Source: Microbulbifer sp. TB1203
GTDB taxonomy: Bacteria > Pseudomonadota > Gammaproteobacteria > Pseudomonadales > Cellvibrionaceae
Assembly (NCBI RefSeq): GCF_030997045.1
Contig: NZ_CP116899.1
Coordinates: forward strand, 3,434,001-3,498,000
DNA length: 64,000 nucleotides
Direction of reading: 5' to 3'
The notes under the pieces are model-generated. The model saw only the letters and a program-made list of their open reading frames with translations. It was not told where the DNA came from and did not search any database. A program made the translations under genes and the position numbers. Shown here one piece after another: positions 34,867 to 41,668 of the stretch. Every line of letters begins with the position of its first letter. Position 1 is the stretch's first letter.

Positions 34867-35264
34867 TGGCCAAGGGATACAAGCAGGGGGCGCGGAAGGC
34901 GGGCGGGCCTAAGTTTGCCGCCTTTCCTGCGCGCATGCTGAATCACCAGAACTTTGCCGCGCTCTCCCCTCGAGCCAAGGCCCTGCTGTTCCCGCTGGCA
35001 GCCCAGTACAACGGGCGTAATAACGGCGACCTGTGCGCCTCCTTTTCGGTTATGCGCCCGCACGGCTGGACCAGCAATGACCAGCTACAGAAAGCGCTGC
35101 GGGAGCTGCTGGCCGCAGGCTTCCTGATCCAGACTCGCCAGGGCCGCCGCCCGAACCTGGCCAGCCTCTACGCACTGAGCTGGCGCCCAATCGACGAGTG
35201 CGCAGGCAAGCACGAACTGGCGGCAACGGTAACCGCGCCGAACAGCTGGGAGGGCCAGAGGTAA
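34866..35264 (+). CDS. Probable replication or DNA-binding protein of the element
   Basis: This 132-residue protein has a central helical domain (NHQNFAALSPRAKALLFPLA, HGWTSNDQLQKALRELLAAG, FLIQTRQGRRPNLASLYAL) that reads as a winged helix like those of phage O-type and plasmid initiator proteins. The N-terminus is basic (MAKGYKQGARKAGGPKF). Four iteron-like repeats and an AT-rich tract begin 20 bases after its stop, which suggests it acts on them. That role is inference; no named family is recognised. Confidence 0.6.
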   Translation: MAKGYKQGARKAGGPKFAAFPARMLNHQNFAALSPRAKALLFPLAAQYNGRNNGDLCASFSVMRPHGWTSNDQLQKALRELLAAGFLIQTRQGRRPNLASLYALSWRPIDECAGKHELAATVTAPNSWEGQR

Positions 35265-35283
35265 CAACTTTCGATTTTCTGAT

Positions 35284-35410
35284 GGCCGCCACACGGCCTA
35301 GGCTTAGGCCGCCATGCGGCCCTATAGCGCGGCAATTCGTTCGCCTCTAGACCGCCACACGGCCCTATATTTGCGATTTTCGCCCCTTCCCTAGGCCGCC
35401 ACACGGACAC
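35284..35410. repeat. Four iteron-like repeats, possible replication origin
   Basis: The consensus TAGGCCGCCACACGGCCCTA occurs at 35282-35300, 35305-35324, 35347-35367 and 35391-35410. Start-to-start distances are about 23, 43 and 44 bases, close to whole numbers of helical turns. An AT-rich tract (35413-35450) follows. The layout is that of an initiator-bound origin. Confidence 0.6.
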
Positions 35411-36164
35411 CTTTCTAGATATATACCATGTACCCATAGGGTATTTATCCAGTGGGCGGGCTCGCAGGAGCGTGCGCGCCGGCTACACCGCCGCCTCCCC
35501 TGGGCGGCGCGGGTCCTTCCCGGGGGTTCGCGCTCACGGGTCCGCAGCAGCGCGTGGTTTCGCTATTTACAGCGCATTTTTTCAGGGGGTTGGTGGTTGG
35601 TCATTGGTGCGGCGCAGCCATTACGGGGCGCGGCCCCAAAACCCCTAGAAAAATAGGCCGCAACCGCATTGGCGGCATCCACCGGGGCCGGCGCGAATGA
35701 CCAACTACAGCCCTCACAGCCGGCGGTTCCGTGTTTGGCATTCGGCGTGCGCTCCTGTTCCTGGTGCCGGCTGCCCAATCGAGTAACGCACCCGGAGTTA
35801 CCTATGCGTTACCAGCGAAGCGGCCCTGTACCGGAGTGGGCGGCACCTGGTGCCGGGGCGGACTCTCTGTCAGGGGTGACAGTCTGGCATGGGTGTCACC
35901 GTGGCGCCCCGCGGGCTCGGCGCCGAGCCCCCTACGCGAGGAGGGGGGCGGTCGCCTCCCCTACTGGCGGCCCCGCTGAATGCTGCCAGGCCACAAAAGC
36001 GGCCCTGTACGGAAATACAGGGGCGAAGTAAATGGGCCAGGCCAACATGCCCCGAACAAGAAAACGCGCTCAGAACGGCACACAGGCGCCTCAAGGCCAT
36101 TCACGAATCAGGGGCCACCCCCAGCTGATGAACAGCCCCGCAGTTATTGACCCCAGTTAATCTA
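35411..36164. other. Non-coding control stretch between iterons and Ash-like ORF
   Basis: About 750 bases without a convincing gene; open frames here have atypical composition. It holds a short AT-rich part, the palindrome GGCTCGGCGCCGAGCC near 35909, two direct copies of AGCGGCCCTGTA (35819-35830 and 35998-36009) and a stem-loop at 36003-36022. The arrangement recalls the leader region of phage P4, where short RNAs control read-through. Confidence 0.5.
36003..36022 (+). ncRNA. Stem-loop, candidate P4 CI-like control RNA
   Basis: CCCTGTA-CGGAAA-TACAGGG is a perfect seven-base stem with a six-base loop. Its 3' arm is complementary to most of a 12-base repeat found upstream at 35819-35830. It lies about 140 bases before the Ash-like ORF. 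A processed RNA is inferred, not seen. Confidence 0.35.
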
Positions 36165-36422
36165 ATGGCCTATCCTAATTCCGTCGCGGCAAAATCCGCG
36201 GCCGGGATTGGAACCCCGGAACTATCAGGCGCGTCAAAGTCGCCTACCGTTGTACGCGGCTTTTTTTGTGCGCGACAGCTCCCTGTTATGGCGGGCTGGC
36301 GTAGGGGACATTTGTGCCCGCCGTTACCTGATAGCGGTAGTTCCAACCTACGTTCAGCCTGCCACCCAACCACGATTGGAACCGCGGCGGTGGCCACCTC
36401 ATATCAGGAGCTATTGCCATGA
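36165..36422 (+). CDS. ash: Ash/Icd-like protein
   Basis: This 85-residue ORF reads MAYPNSVAAKSAAGIGTPEL, then a segment with VVRGFFCARQLPV and CHPTTIGTAA. That pattern is shared by Ash/Icd-like ORFs of P4-type elements (AKSAxGIGTP followed by GFFxAR). In P4 this region encodes a killing or cell-division inhibitor and overlaps RNA control elements. The stop overlaps the next gene's start (ATGA). A TTG six codons upstream is also possible. Such ORFs are conserved at DNA level, so protein function is uncertain. Confidence 0.6.
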   Translation: MAYPNSVAAKSAAGIGTPELSGASKSPTVVRGFFCARQLPVMAGWRRGHLCPPLPDSGSSNLRSACHPTTIGTAAVATSYQELLP

Positions 36423-36829
36423 AGATCACCCTGCCCGCTCGTCGGGACTACAGACCTGAGCCCGCCCCACTGGAAACCCTGCCCTTCGTCTACCGGCCGG
36501 GCCGGGGCAACAAGAAAGCCAAGCGCAGTAACTGGAAGCTGCCGCCGGTCGATGATTACGGTCTGGCCTGCGACCTGGGGCGCGAATACGCCGCCCACTT
36601 CGTCCAGTACCTGAAAGACAATCCGTTCTGGGTGGGCAAGAACCTGCTGGGCCATATCCTGGCCGATATCGACTATCAGGACAGCACCGCCGCCAAGGGG
36701 TGCCATGTGGGCTTTTTCTCCCATCTGGAGCGCCTGCTGTACGCACAGGCCGCGCGTATGGATGTGTTCGACGATGTGGACCGCCTCAGATGGGGCCACG
36801 CCGACACTCTCACCGAAGACACGCAATGA
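36419..36829 (+). CDS. Hypothetical element protein downstream of ash
   Basis: This 136-residue protein has a proline-rich basic N-terminus (ARRDYRPEPAPLETLPFVYR, GRGNKKAKRSNWKLPP) and a helical C-terminal part (GREYAAHFVQYLKDNPFWVG, GFFSHLERLLYAQAARMD). CAGGAGC eight bases upstream and the four-base overlap with the Ash-like ORF support the start. It is the last gene of the element. I do not recognise a family; its place suggests a role in replication control or helper interference, which is speculation. Confidence 0.7.
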   Translation: MKITLPARRDYRPEPAPLETLPFVYRPGRGNKKAKRSNWKLPPVDDYGLACDLGREYAAHFVQYLKDNPFWVGKNLLGHILADIDYQDSTAAKGCHVGFFSHLERLLYAQAARMDVFDDVDRLRWGHADTLTEDTQ

Positions 36830-37232
36830 CCCTGGGGGCCGCCTGCCGATCCCTCGCCGACACCACCCCGTGCGTCTGCTGGCGGCCGGGGCCGGCTTCG
36901 CCCTTGAGCGGGTGAAGTTCGCCCTGTTCTCCGCGGGGGCGGCCCCTTGCGGCACCGGCGCCCCTGCGGATAACCAACCACAACCACCCCGTACTGACAG
37001 CGCTGTCCTTGCTTTCCGGTTCTCTGCTGATACGGCCCGCTCGCATTTTAAGGGCGCCCCGCACTGACGGGGGCTGAGCATTCTGTCGCTCATGAGACCG
37101 CCGGAAGCCGCACGACCACCGGCTGGAAGCCCCTCAAGCAGAAGCATTTGGGGGTACATTTGGGGGTATCAAAGACAAATCAGCTTAGCCAGTCACAATA
37201 AAATCAATAACTTATGCATGCTTTTCGGACCA
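36830..37232. other. Non-coding right end of the element
   Basis: About 400 bases without a convincing gene. It contains two TTTGGGGGTA arm-type repeats (37145-37170), then an AT-richer stretch leading to attR. Confidence 0.55.
37145..37170 (+). repeat. Integrase arm-type sites, right cluster
   Basis: CATTTGGGGGTAC and CATTTGGGGGTATC follow one another directly and match the left-end cluster at 31483-31560. Confidence 0.7.
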
Positions 37233-37248
37233 TCTGGGGGGGCCATAT
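37233..37248 (+). other. attR core
   Basis: TCTGGGGGGGCCATAT matches the tRNA-Arg 3' end and its flank (TCTGGGGCGGGCCATAT) with a single-base gap. It marks the right boundary of the element. Confidence 0.7.
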
Positions 37249-37285
37249 ACAAAAAAGGCCACCCTTGCGGTGGCCTTTTTTGTAT
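37247..37285. terminator. Strong hairpin terminator just outside attR
   Basis: Seventeen-base perfect arms ATACAAAAAAGGCCACC and GGTGGCCTTTTTTGTAT flank the loop CTTGC. A and T runs on each side let it work in both directions. It directly follows the attR core, so before integration it would have been the terminator of tRNA-Arg. Confidence 0.85.
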
Positions 37286-37446
37286 ACGGATTGCCTCAGG
37301 GCCCGATGAGAACCTCCGTTCGACTCGGAGCGTAGCGGAGAGCAGCAAGCCCGCAGGGCGAAGCTAATCCTCTGGAGCGGATTCGCGATATTCGGCGAGT
37401 CACCCTTCTTAAGATTCCCACCAACCCGGGCGCTGGCATTTGTTGT

Positions 37447-37480
37447 GTAGGATGGGCAAAGCGCAGTGTGCCCATCCTAC
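37447..37480. repeat. REP-like hairpin, family A, copy 3 (short)
   Basis: GTAGGATGGGCAAAGCGCAG followed after a few bases by GTGCCCATCCTAC: a shortened member of the family at 16384 and 22913. Confidence 0.8.
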
Positions 37481-37504
37481 AAACTGGCTCCTACAGCGTA
37501 CATT

Positions 37505-37598
37505 CGTCATTCCGGCGTAGAGCCTGTGCCGGGCTTGATCCGGTACCGGAATCCAGCTTGGTGGCACCTGGGCTCCGGCCTACGCCGGAGCGACGAAT
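37505..37598. repeat. REP-like repeat, family D, copy 2
   Basis: CGTCATTCCGGCGTAG through GGAGCGACGAATG, with GGTACCGGAATCCAG inside; same arrangement as 18820-18889. Confidence 0.7.
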
Positions 37599-37621
37599 GG
37601 GCTTGATTCAGAGAGCCCGGA

Positions 37622-39313
37622 TCAGGCCAGGCTGTGCACTACGCTGTGGCTGCCGGCCTCGGCAAATTCGGTGCTGTCGATGTTATCGATGAATTTCCAC
37701 TCCGCTTGCACCTGTGCCTTGCTGAAAGTCAGCGCCATATAACCGCGCTGGTGCAGGTTGCAGTACTGCAGGTCGTCGATCAGCAGCGACATACCCTGAG
37801 CCAGTTCCTGGGCGGACTTGTCGTCCAGCTTGAGATAACTTTCCATCCCCGGTGAAGTGACACTGGGCGTGGCGAATTCCAGCCCCACCATGCGCCCACT
37901 GACGTCTTTCAGGTGGCTGTACCAGGCGTTGTGGGTATCCCCCGCCACCACCACCAGGTTTTTGTTCAGCTCGGTAACGCGCCGGTACAGCGCCTCGCGC
38001 TCCACGGCATAGCCGTCCCAGGCGTCGAGGTTGTAGGGCACAAGCTGTTCCAGCCGAGCGCGCTGGGCGTCGCTCAACGGCTCGCCCCGCAAGCTGGCCG
38101 CTTTCAACGCCACCAGTTCGGCGGTGGGATTTTCCTTTCCGCCGGTGGCGTAATTGGTCATGATCTCCGCCGGCAGGTGCATTCTGCCCATCAGCACCTG
38201 CTGGCCCAGCAGCTGCCAGTGGCCATCGGATTTTTCCAGGGTTTTCTCCAGCCAGGAGAGCTGCTTCCGGCCGAGGAGGGAACGCGCCGGGTCCGCCAGC
38301 GCCGCGGCGAAGGACTGGCCGTCGAGGGCGCCGTCTTCGCCGATGTAGGCCGCGAAGTCTACCTGTTGGTCGCGGCCGATGACGCGAGTGTCCAGCATGT
38401 GCAGGTCCAGCAGATCGCCGAAGCGGAAGCTGCGGTAGATCTGCGGATTTCTCTCCCCCCGCGGCGGGCGGATCGGCAGCCACTCATAATAGGCCTGCAC
38501 CGCGGCGGCGCGGCGGGCGAAGAAATCGCCCTCGCCCTCATTGTGGTTTTCCGCACCGCCTGTCCAGGTATCGTTGGTGATCTCGTGATCGTCCCACACG
38601 GCGATAAAGGGCGCGGCCGCATGCAGCGCCTGCAGGCCGGCATCGGTGCGGTAGAGGGCGTAGCGCTTGCGGTAATCCGTCAGGGTCAATAGTTCGCCGC
38701 CGTTGTCTTCCGGCAGCGCGCGCCCTATTTCCGCGGAGCGCTCCGTGGCATAGCCGTCGGCGGGGTATTCGTAGATGTAGTCGCCCAGGTGCAGCACCGC
38801 GTCCCAATCGTCTCTCTGCGCCGCCAACTGGTAGGCATTGAAATAGCCGGCGGGATAGTTGGAGCAGGAGAAAACGGCCAGTTTCACCTGCTCCACCCCG
38901 CCCTCGGGCAGGGTCCTGGTGCGGCCCACGGGGCTTTGTTCACTGGCGCCGATAAAGCGGTAAAAGTAGCTGGCGCCCGGCTCCAGCCCGCGCACGTCGA
39001 TCTTGATGGTGTAATCCCGGGCGAGATCCGTATTCGCGCTGCCCCTACGCAAAACATCCGTGAACTGGCTGTCCCGGGCCAGCTCCCAGGTCACTTTCAC
39101 CGGGCCCACCGGCTCACCGCCCTTAGCCGGCGTGGCCCGGGTCCAGAGGATGACGGCATCCTGCAGCGGATCGCCGCTGGCGACGCCGTGCTGGAAAGTG
39201 ACCTCGGAGGGCAAGGCAGGCCTGGTCATGGCCTGCAGCGGGGTGGATACCAGCACGCCGCCGGAGGCGGCCAGGGCGGCCTTGATAAAATCGCGTCGGG
39301 TGAATCTTTTCAC
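37622..39313 (-). CDS. phoD: PhoD-family alkaline phosphatase
   Basis: This 563-residue protein carries a twin-arginine (Tat) signal, MKRFTRRDFIKAALAASGG, so it is exported folded. An N-terminal Fn3-like domain (VTFQHGVASGDPLQDAVILW) precedes the metallophosphoesterase core: VFSCSNYPAGYFNAY (metal-binding Cys), VLHLGDYIYEY (Asp and Tyr), VWDDHEITNDTW (Asp-Asp-His) and VVAGDTHNAW. PhoD enzymes use calcium and iron to release phosphate from monoesters and diesters. It stands alone behind the integrated element. With the PhoX-like and phosphodiesterase genes it gives the organism several phosphate-scavenging enzymes. Confidence 0.95.
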   Translation of the reverse strand: MKRFTRRDFIKAALAASGGVLVSTPLQAMTRPALPSEVTFQHGVASGDPLQDAVILWTRATPAKGGEPVGPVKVTWELARDSQFTDVLRRGSANTDLARDYTIKIDVRGLEPGASYFYRFIGASEQSPVGRTRTLPEGGVEQVKLAVFSCSNYPAGYFNAYQLAAQRDDWDAVLHLGDYIYEYPADGYATERSAEIGRALPEDNGGELLTLTDYRKRYALYRTDAGLQALHAAAPFIAVWDDHEITNDTWTGGAENHNEGEGDFFARRAAAVQAYYEWLPIRPPRGERNPQIYRSFRFGDLLDLHMLDTRVIGRDQQVDFAAYIGEDGALDGQSFAAALADPARSLLGRKQLSWLEKTLEKSDGHWQLLGQQVLMGRMHLPAEIMTNYATGGKENPTAELVALKAASLRGEPLSDAQRARLEQLVPYNLDAWDGYAVEREALYRRVTELNKNLVVVAGDTHNAWYSHLKDVSGRMVGLEFATPSVTSPGMESYLKLDDKSAQELAQGMSLLIDDLQYCNLHQRGYMALTFSKAQVQAEWKFIDNIDSTEFAEAGSHSVVHSLA

Positions 39314-39495
39314 GGTTGTCTTTTTTCTGGTTGTTGGGGGTACTCTATCAGGCTAAGGGGAGAATATGACAGCTGTACTAAGAAACGGAGAAGCTGGCTA
39401 GTTGGTTACGGCCAGCGTCGCCCTCTCAGCTCTTTGCAAATTTGAGCCGATGTTCTGACGGACCCGGAACAAGACCTTGTGCCGCATTAACCCTG

Positions 39496-39539
39496 TTTAC
39501 ATACCTTAAAATATAGGTATATAAACCTACTTTTAAGGT
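39496..39539 (+). promoter_or_regulatory. Promoter with overlapping near-palindromic operator
   Basis: TTTACA (39496-39501) and TATATA (39518-39523) lie 16 bases apart. The stretch 39503-39539 is a near-palindrome with outer arms ACCTTAAAA and TTTTAAGGT and inner TAGGT and ACCTA, covering spacer and -10. This suggests autorepression by the winged-helix protein that follows. Confidence 0.6.
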
Positions 39540-39543
39540 TTTG

Positions 39544-39882
39544 GTGATTACCGTGCTTGAAGCCATATTGGGCTCAACCAGCGCCGAGAGGGTTCTGGTA
39601 TTCCTCTGCGCCAGAGAAGGCGGCTACGCCGCCGAGATAGCCAGGGCATTCGCAACTGACCTCAGCCCCATTCAGAAACAGCTGGAGAGGATGGAGCGCG
39701 ATGGCCTGCTGATCAGTCGCACTATCGGCCGCACGAGGGTCTATGAATTCAATCCCCGCAATCCCTTTGTCCCTGAGTTGAAATCACTCCTGCAAAAAGC
39801 GCTCGATCTGTATCCGGAACAGATAAAAGAAAACCTGCTCCTCGATCGACGACGTCCTCGCAAAAAGAGCAAACCGCTATGA
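39544..39882 (+). CDS. Winged-helix regulator paired with a nucleotidyltransferase gene
   Basis: This 112-residue ArsR-like winged helix (SAERVLVFLCAREGGYAAEI, SPIQKQLERMERDGLLISR, VYEFNPRNPFVPELKSLLQK) resembles regulators encoded directly before nucleotidyltransferase-like genes in defence or toxin-antitoxin-type pairs. The GTG at 39544 is favoured because AAGG lies five bases upstream. Its stop overlaps the next gene's ATG (ATGA). The operator-like palindrome just upstream suggests it controls its own promoter. Confidence 0.75.
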   Translation: MITVLEAILGSTSAERVLVFLCAREGGYAAEIARAFATDLSPIQKQLERMERDGLLISRTIGRTRVYEFNPRNPFVPELKSLLQKALDLYPEQIKENLLLDRRRPRKKSKPL

Positions 39883-40031
39883 AATCGATCGGCGAGTTAT
39901 CTCGGCTGGAATTGGCGGCCCTGCTGCGAAACCCTGAAAAATCACGGGATCGACGTGGTGCTATCCGGCGGCTCCTGCGTTTCTATCTATTCATCAGAAC
40001 GGTACGTTTTAGTTTGAAGTCCAATCGGCAG
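39879..40031 (+). pseudogene. Frameshifted, truncated nucleotidyltransferase
   Basis: The frame starts MKSIGELSRLELAALL. After a one-base shift near 39927 it continues ETLKNHGIDVVLSGGSCVSI and YSSERYV before a stop. GGSCVSIYS is the nucleotidyltransferase-type motif expected in partners of this winged-helix regulator (AbiEii/DUF6036-like). The acidic catalytic residues and all the rest of the enzyme are missing, so the gene is dead. The unshifted frame runs on to 40109 but has no sense. Confidence 0.7.
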
Positions 40032-40105
40032 ATAGCCCAAGTGATTCGGGACAGACACCAATTTGTTAGCCTGCCTCCAATAGCCAGAAAAGCACCGCTA
40101 AGAAT

Positions 40106-41593
40106 ATGAAATCGACCATGAAACACACCTATCTCGCCGCCCTGTTGCTACTCCTCACCGGCTGCGAGCCGGTGCAGTTCGCCGGCGGCACCGCCCTGCC
40201 GGACGGCTCCATCTATGCCGGAGATCTGGAGAATGGCCTGTTTCACGGCCAGGGCAAGCTGACCTGGCCGGATGGCCGCTTCTACGAGGGGGAATTCCGG
40301 CAGGGCCGGATGACCGGCCGGGGGCGGTTCGATTACGGCGATGGCTGTATCTACGAGGGTGAATTTCTCGACGGCGATCTCAATGGCAGCGGTCGCTATG
40401 AATGTGGAGAGACCGCCTGGGAGGGGCAATTCCAGCAGGGAGAGCTGCTGAAAGGATCGGTTTCCTGGGAGGAAGGGGGAGCCTACGAAGGGGAGTTCCA
40501 GGACTGGGAGCCTCACGGCCAGGGACACCAGACGACCACCGAGGGCGCCCACTACGAAGGCACCTTTGAAGACGGCTATCTGGTGCAGGGCAGCTATCGG
40601 GACGAACAGGGCTATCGCTACCAGGGCGGTTTTGAATACTCCTATTACGCCGGCGAGGGGGAGCTGACCCAGCCGGACGGCACCGTTATCCGGGCCACCT
40701 TCGAGTACGGCGAGGCGAATGGCGAGGGTGTTCGCATTCGCAAGGATGACAAGGGCGAACCGCTGGAGGAAACGGGCTATTTCGCATCCGGCCAGTATTA
40801 CCCCAGCAAACAGGCCTGGCAGGGCAACCACAGGCAACAGAAGGCAGCCGTGGAAGCGCGCCTCTACTCCGAGGCCGACCGACTGCAATCGACACTCGCC
40901 TCACTGGCCCCGCAGCGGCCGGGCGTGCGCGATGTATACCTGCTGGTGGTTGGCGGTGACGGCACCTCACCCGTGTTTGCCAAGGAAGTGGACTGGGTGT
41001 CGGAACGGCTGAGCAGCGTATTCGATGTCAAGCAACGGCAGCTGCGCCTCTCCAACGGCGGCGGCGATAAATTTCCTCTCGCCACCCGCACCAGCGTGCG
41101 GGAAAGCCTCAAGGCGCTGGATGCCCTGATGGACCCGGAAGAAGACCTGCTGCTGGTGCACCTGGTCAGCCACGGCGACGACAATGGAGACTTCAAGCTC
41201 GCCGAGAAGAAGCTGCCGCTGAACGATCTGTCGGTGGCGGACGGCAAGCAATGGCTGGACGGCCTGAACGCACGCCACCAATGGATAGTGATCTCCGCCT
41301 GCTACTCCGGTCTGTGGAAGGAGGCCCTGGCCAACCCCAACCGGGTGGTATTCACCTCCGCCGCCCCGGACCGCACTTCCTTCGGCTGCAGTGACGACTC
41401 CGAGCGCACCTGGTTCAGCGCGGCGCTGTACGATGAGGCACTGAATACGGGTGTCGGCGACCCAGCGGCCTGGTTCGCCGCCGCCAACAAGCGGGTTACC
41501 GAGATGGAAAAGGAACAGGGGATTGAGGGGGAATCGCACTCACTGCCGCAGCACGCGGTTGGGCAAGAGTTCCTGCGGTGGTGGAAACATTAA
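40106..41593 (+). CDS. MORN-repeat lipoprotein with caspase-like peptidase C13 domain
   Basis: This 495-residue protein has a lipoprotein signal (LLLLLTGCEP). About eight MORN repeats follow over residues 25-235 (YAGDLENGLFHGQG, YEGEFRQGRMTGRGRF, YEGEFLDGDLNGSGRY and so on). From about residue 275 a C13/legumain-like protease fold appears, with catalytic His356 in HLVSHGDDNG and Cys399 in ISACYSGLW, then VVFTSAAPDRTSFGCSDDSE. MORN repeats bind lipid or protein, so this is probably an envelope-anchored cysteine peptidase. The target is unknown. Parts of the gene are duplicated at 42755-43039 and 47695-47891. Confidence 0.85.
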   Translation: MKSTMKHTYLAALLLLLTGCEPVQFAGGTALPDGSIYAGDLENGLFHGQGKLTWPDGRFYEGEFRQGRMTGRGRFDYGDGCIYEGEFLDGDLNGSGRYECGETAWEGQFQQGELLKGSVSWEEGGAYEGEFQDWEPHGQGHQTTTEGAHYEGTFEDGYLVQGSYRDEQGYRYQGGFEYSYYAGEGELTQPDGTVIRATFEYGEANGEGVRIRKDDKGEPLEETGYFASGQYYPSKQAWQGNHRQQKAAVEARLYSEADRLQSTLASLAPQRPGVRDVYLLVVGGDGTSPVFAKEVDWVSERLSSVFDVKQRQLRLSNGGGDKFPLATRTSVRESLKALDALMDPEEDLLLVHLVSHGDDNGDFKLAEKKLPLNDLSVADGKQWLDGLNARHQWIVISACYSGLWKEALANPNRVVFTSAAPDRTSFGCSDDSERTWFSAALYDEALNTGVGDPAAWFAAANKRVTEMEKEQGIEGESHSLPQHAVGQEFLRWWKH

Positions 41594-41668
41594 CTCCACC
41601 CCTGCAAAATGATCTCGATTCGTACCCGAACCAATACAAGGAAAACAACCACTCGAAGGAACCGAAAC

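Larger units (their letters stand above)
31315..37248. mobile_element. Small P4/PICI-like integrative element in tRNA-Arg
   Basis: The element begins at the tRNA-Arg 3' end and ends at a near-copy of that end at 37233-37248, about 5.9 kb away. It carries an integrase facing inwards next to the tRNA, an AlpA regulator, tightly overlapping small genes, iterons and an Ash-like ORF. Short TTTGGGGGTA repeats next to both ends look like integrase arm sites. No capsid, portal, terminase or tail genes are present, so it is a satellite-like element or a reduced remnant that would need a helper. Confidence 0.85.
37286..37620. other. Gene-free stretch between the element and phoD
   Basis: No gene is seen. 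It holds a second, weaker tRNA-tail-like sequence (TAATCCTCTGGAGCGG near 37367), a short family A repeat and a family D repeat. Confidence 0.5.

Noticed and set aside
35284..35410. Repeats as a CRISPR array
   Set aside because: Spacing is uneven (23, 43, 44 bases), repeats are partly palindromic and degenerate, spacers are too short or share sequence, and there are no cas genes.
35452..36128. Small open frames between the iterons and the Ash-like ORF
   Set aside because: Pro/Arg/Gly-rich translations without ribosome sites, overlapping the direct repeats and stem-loop; no resemblance to known proteins.
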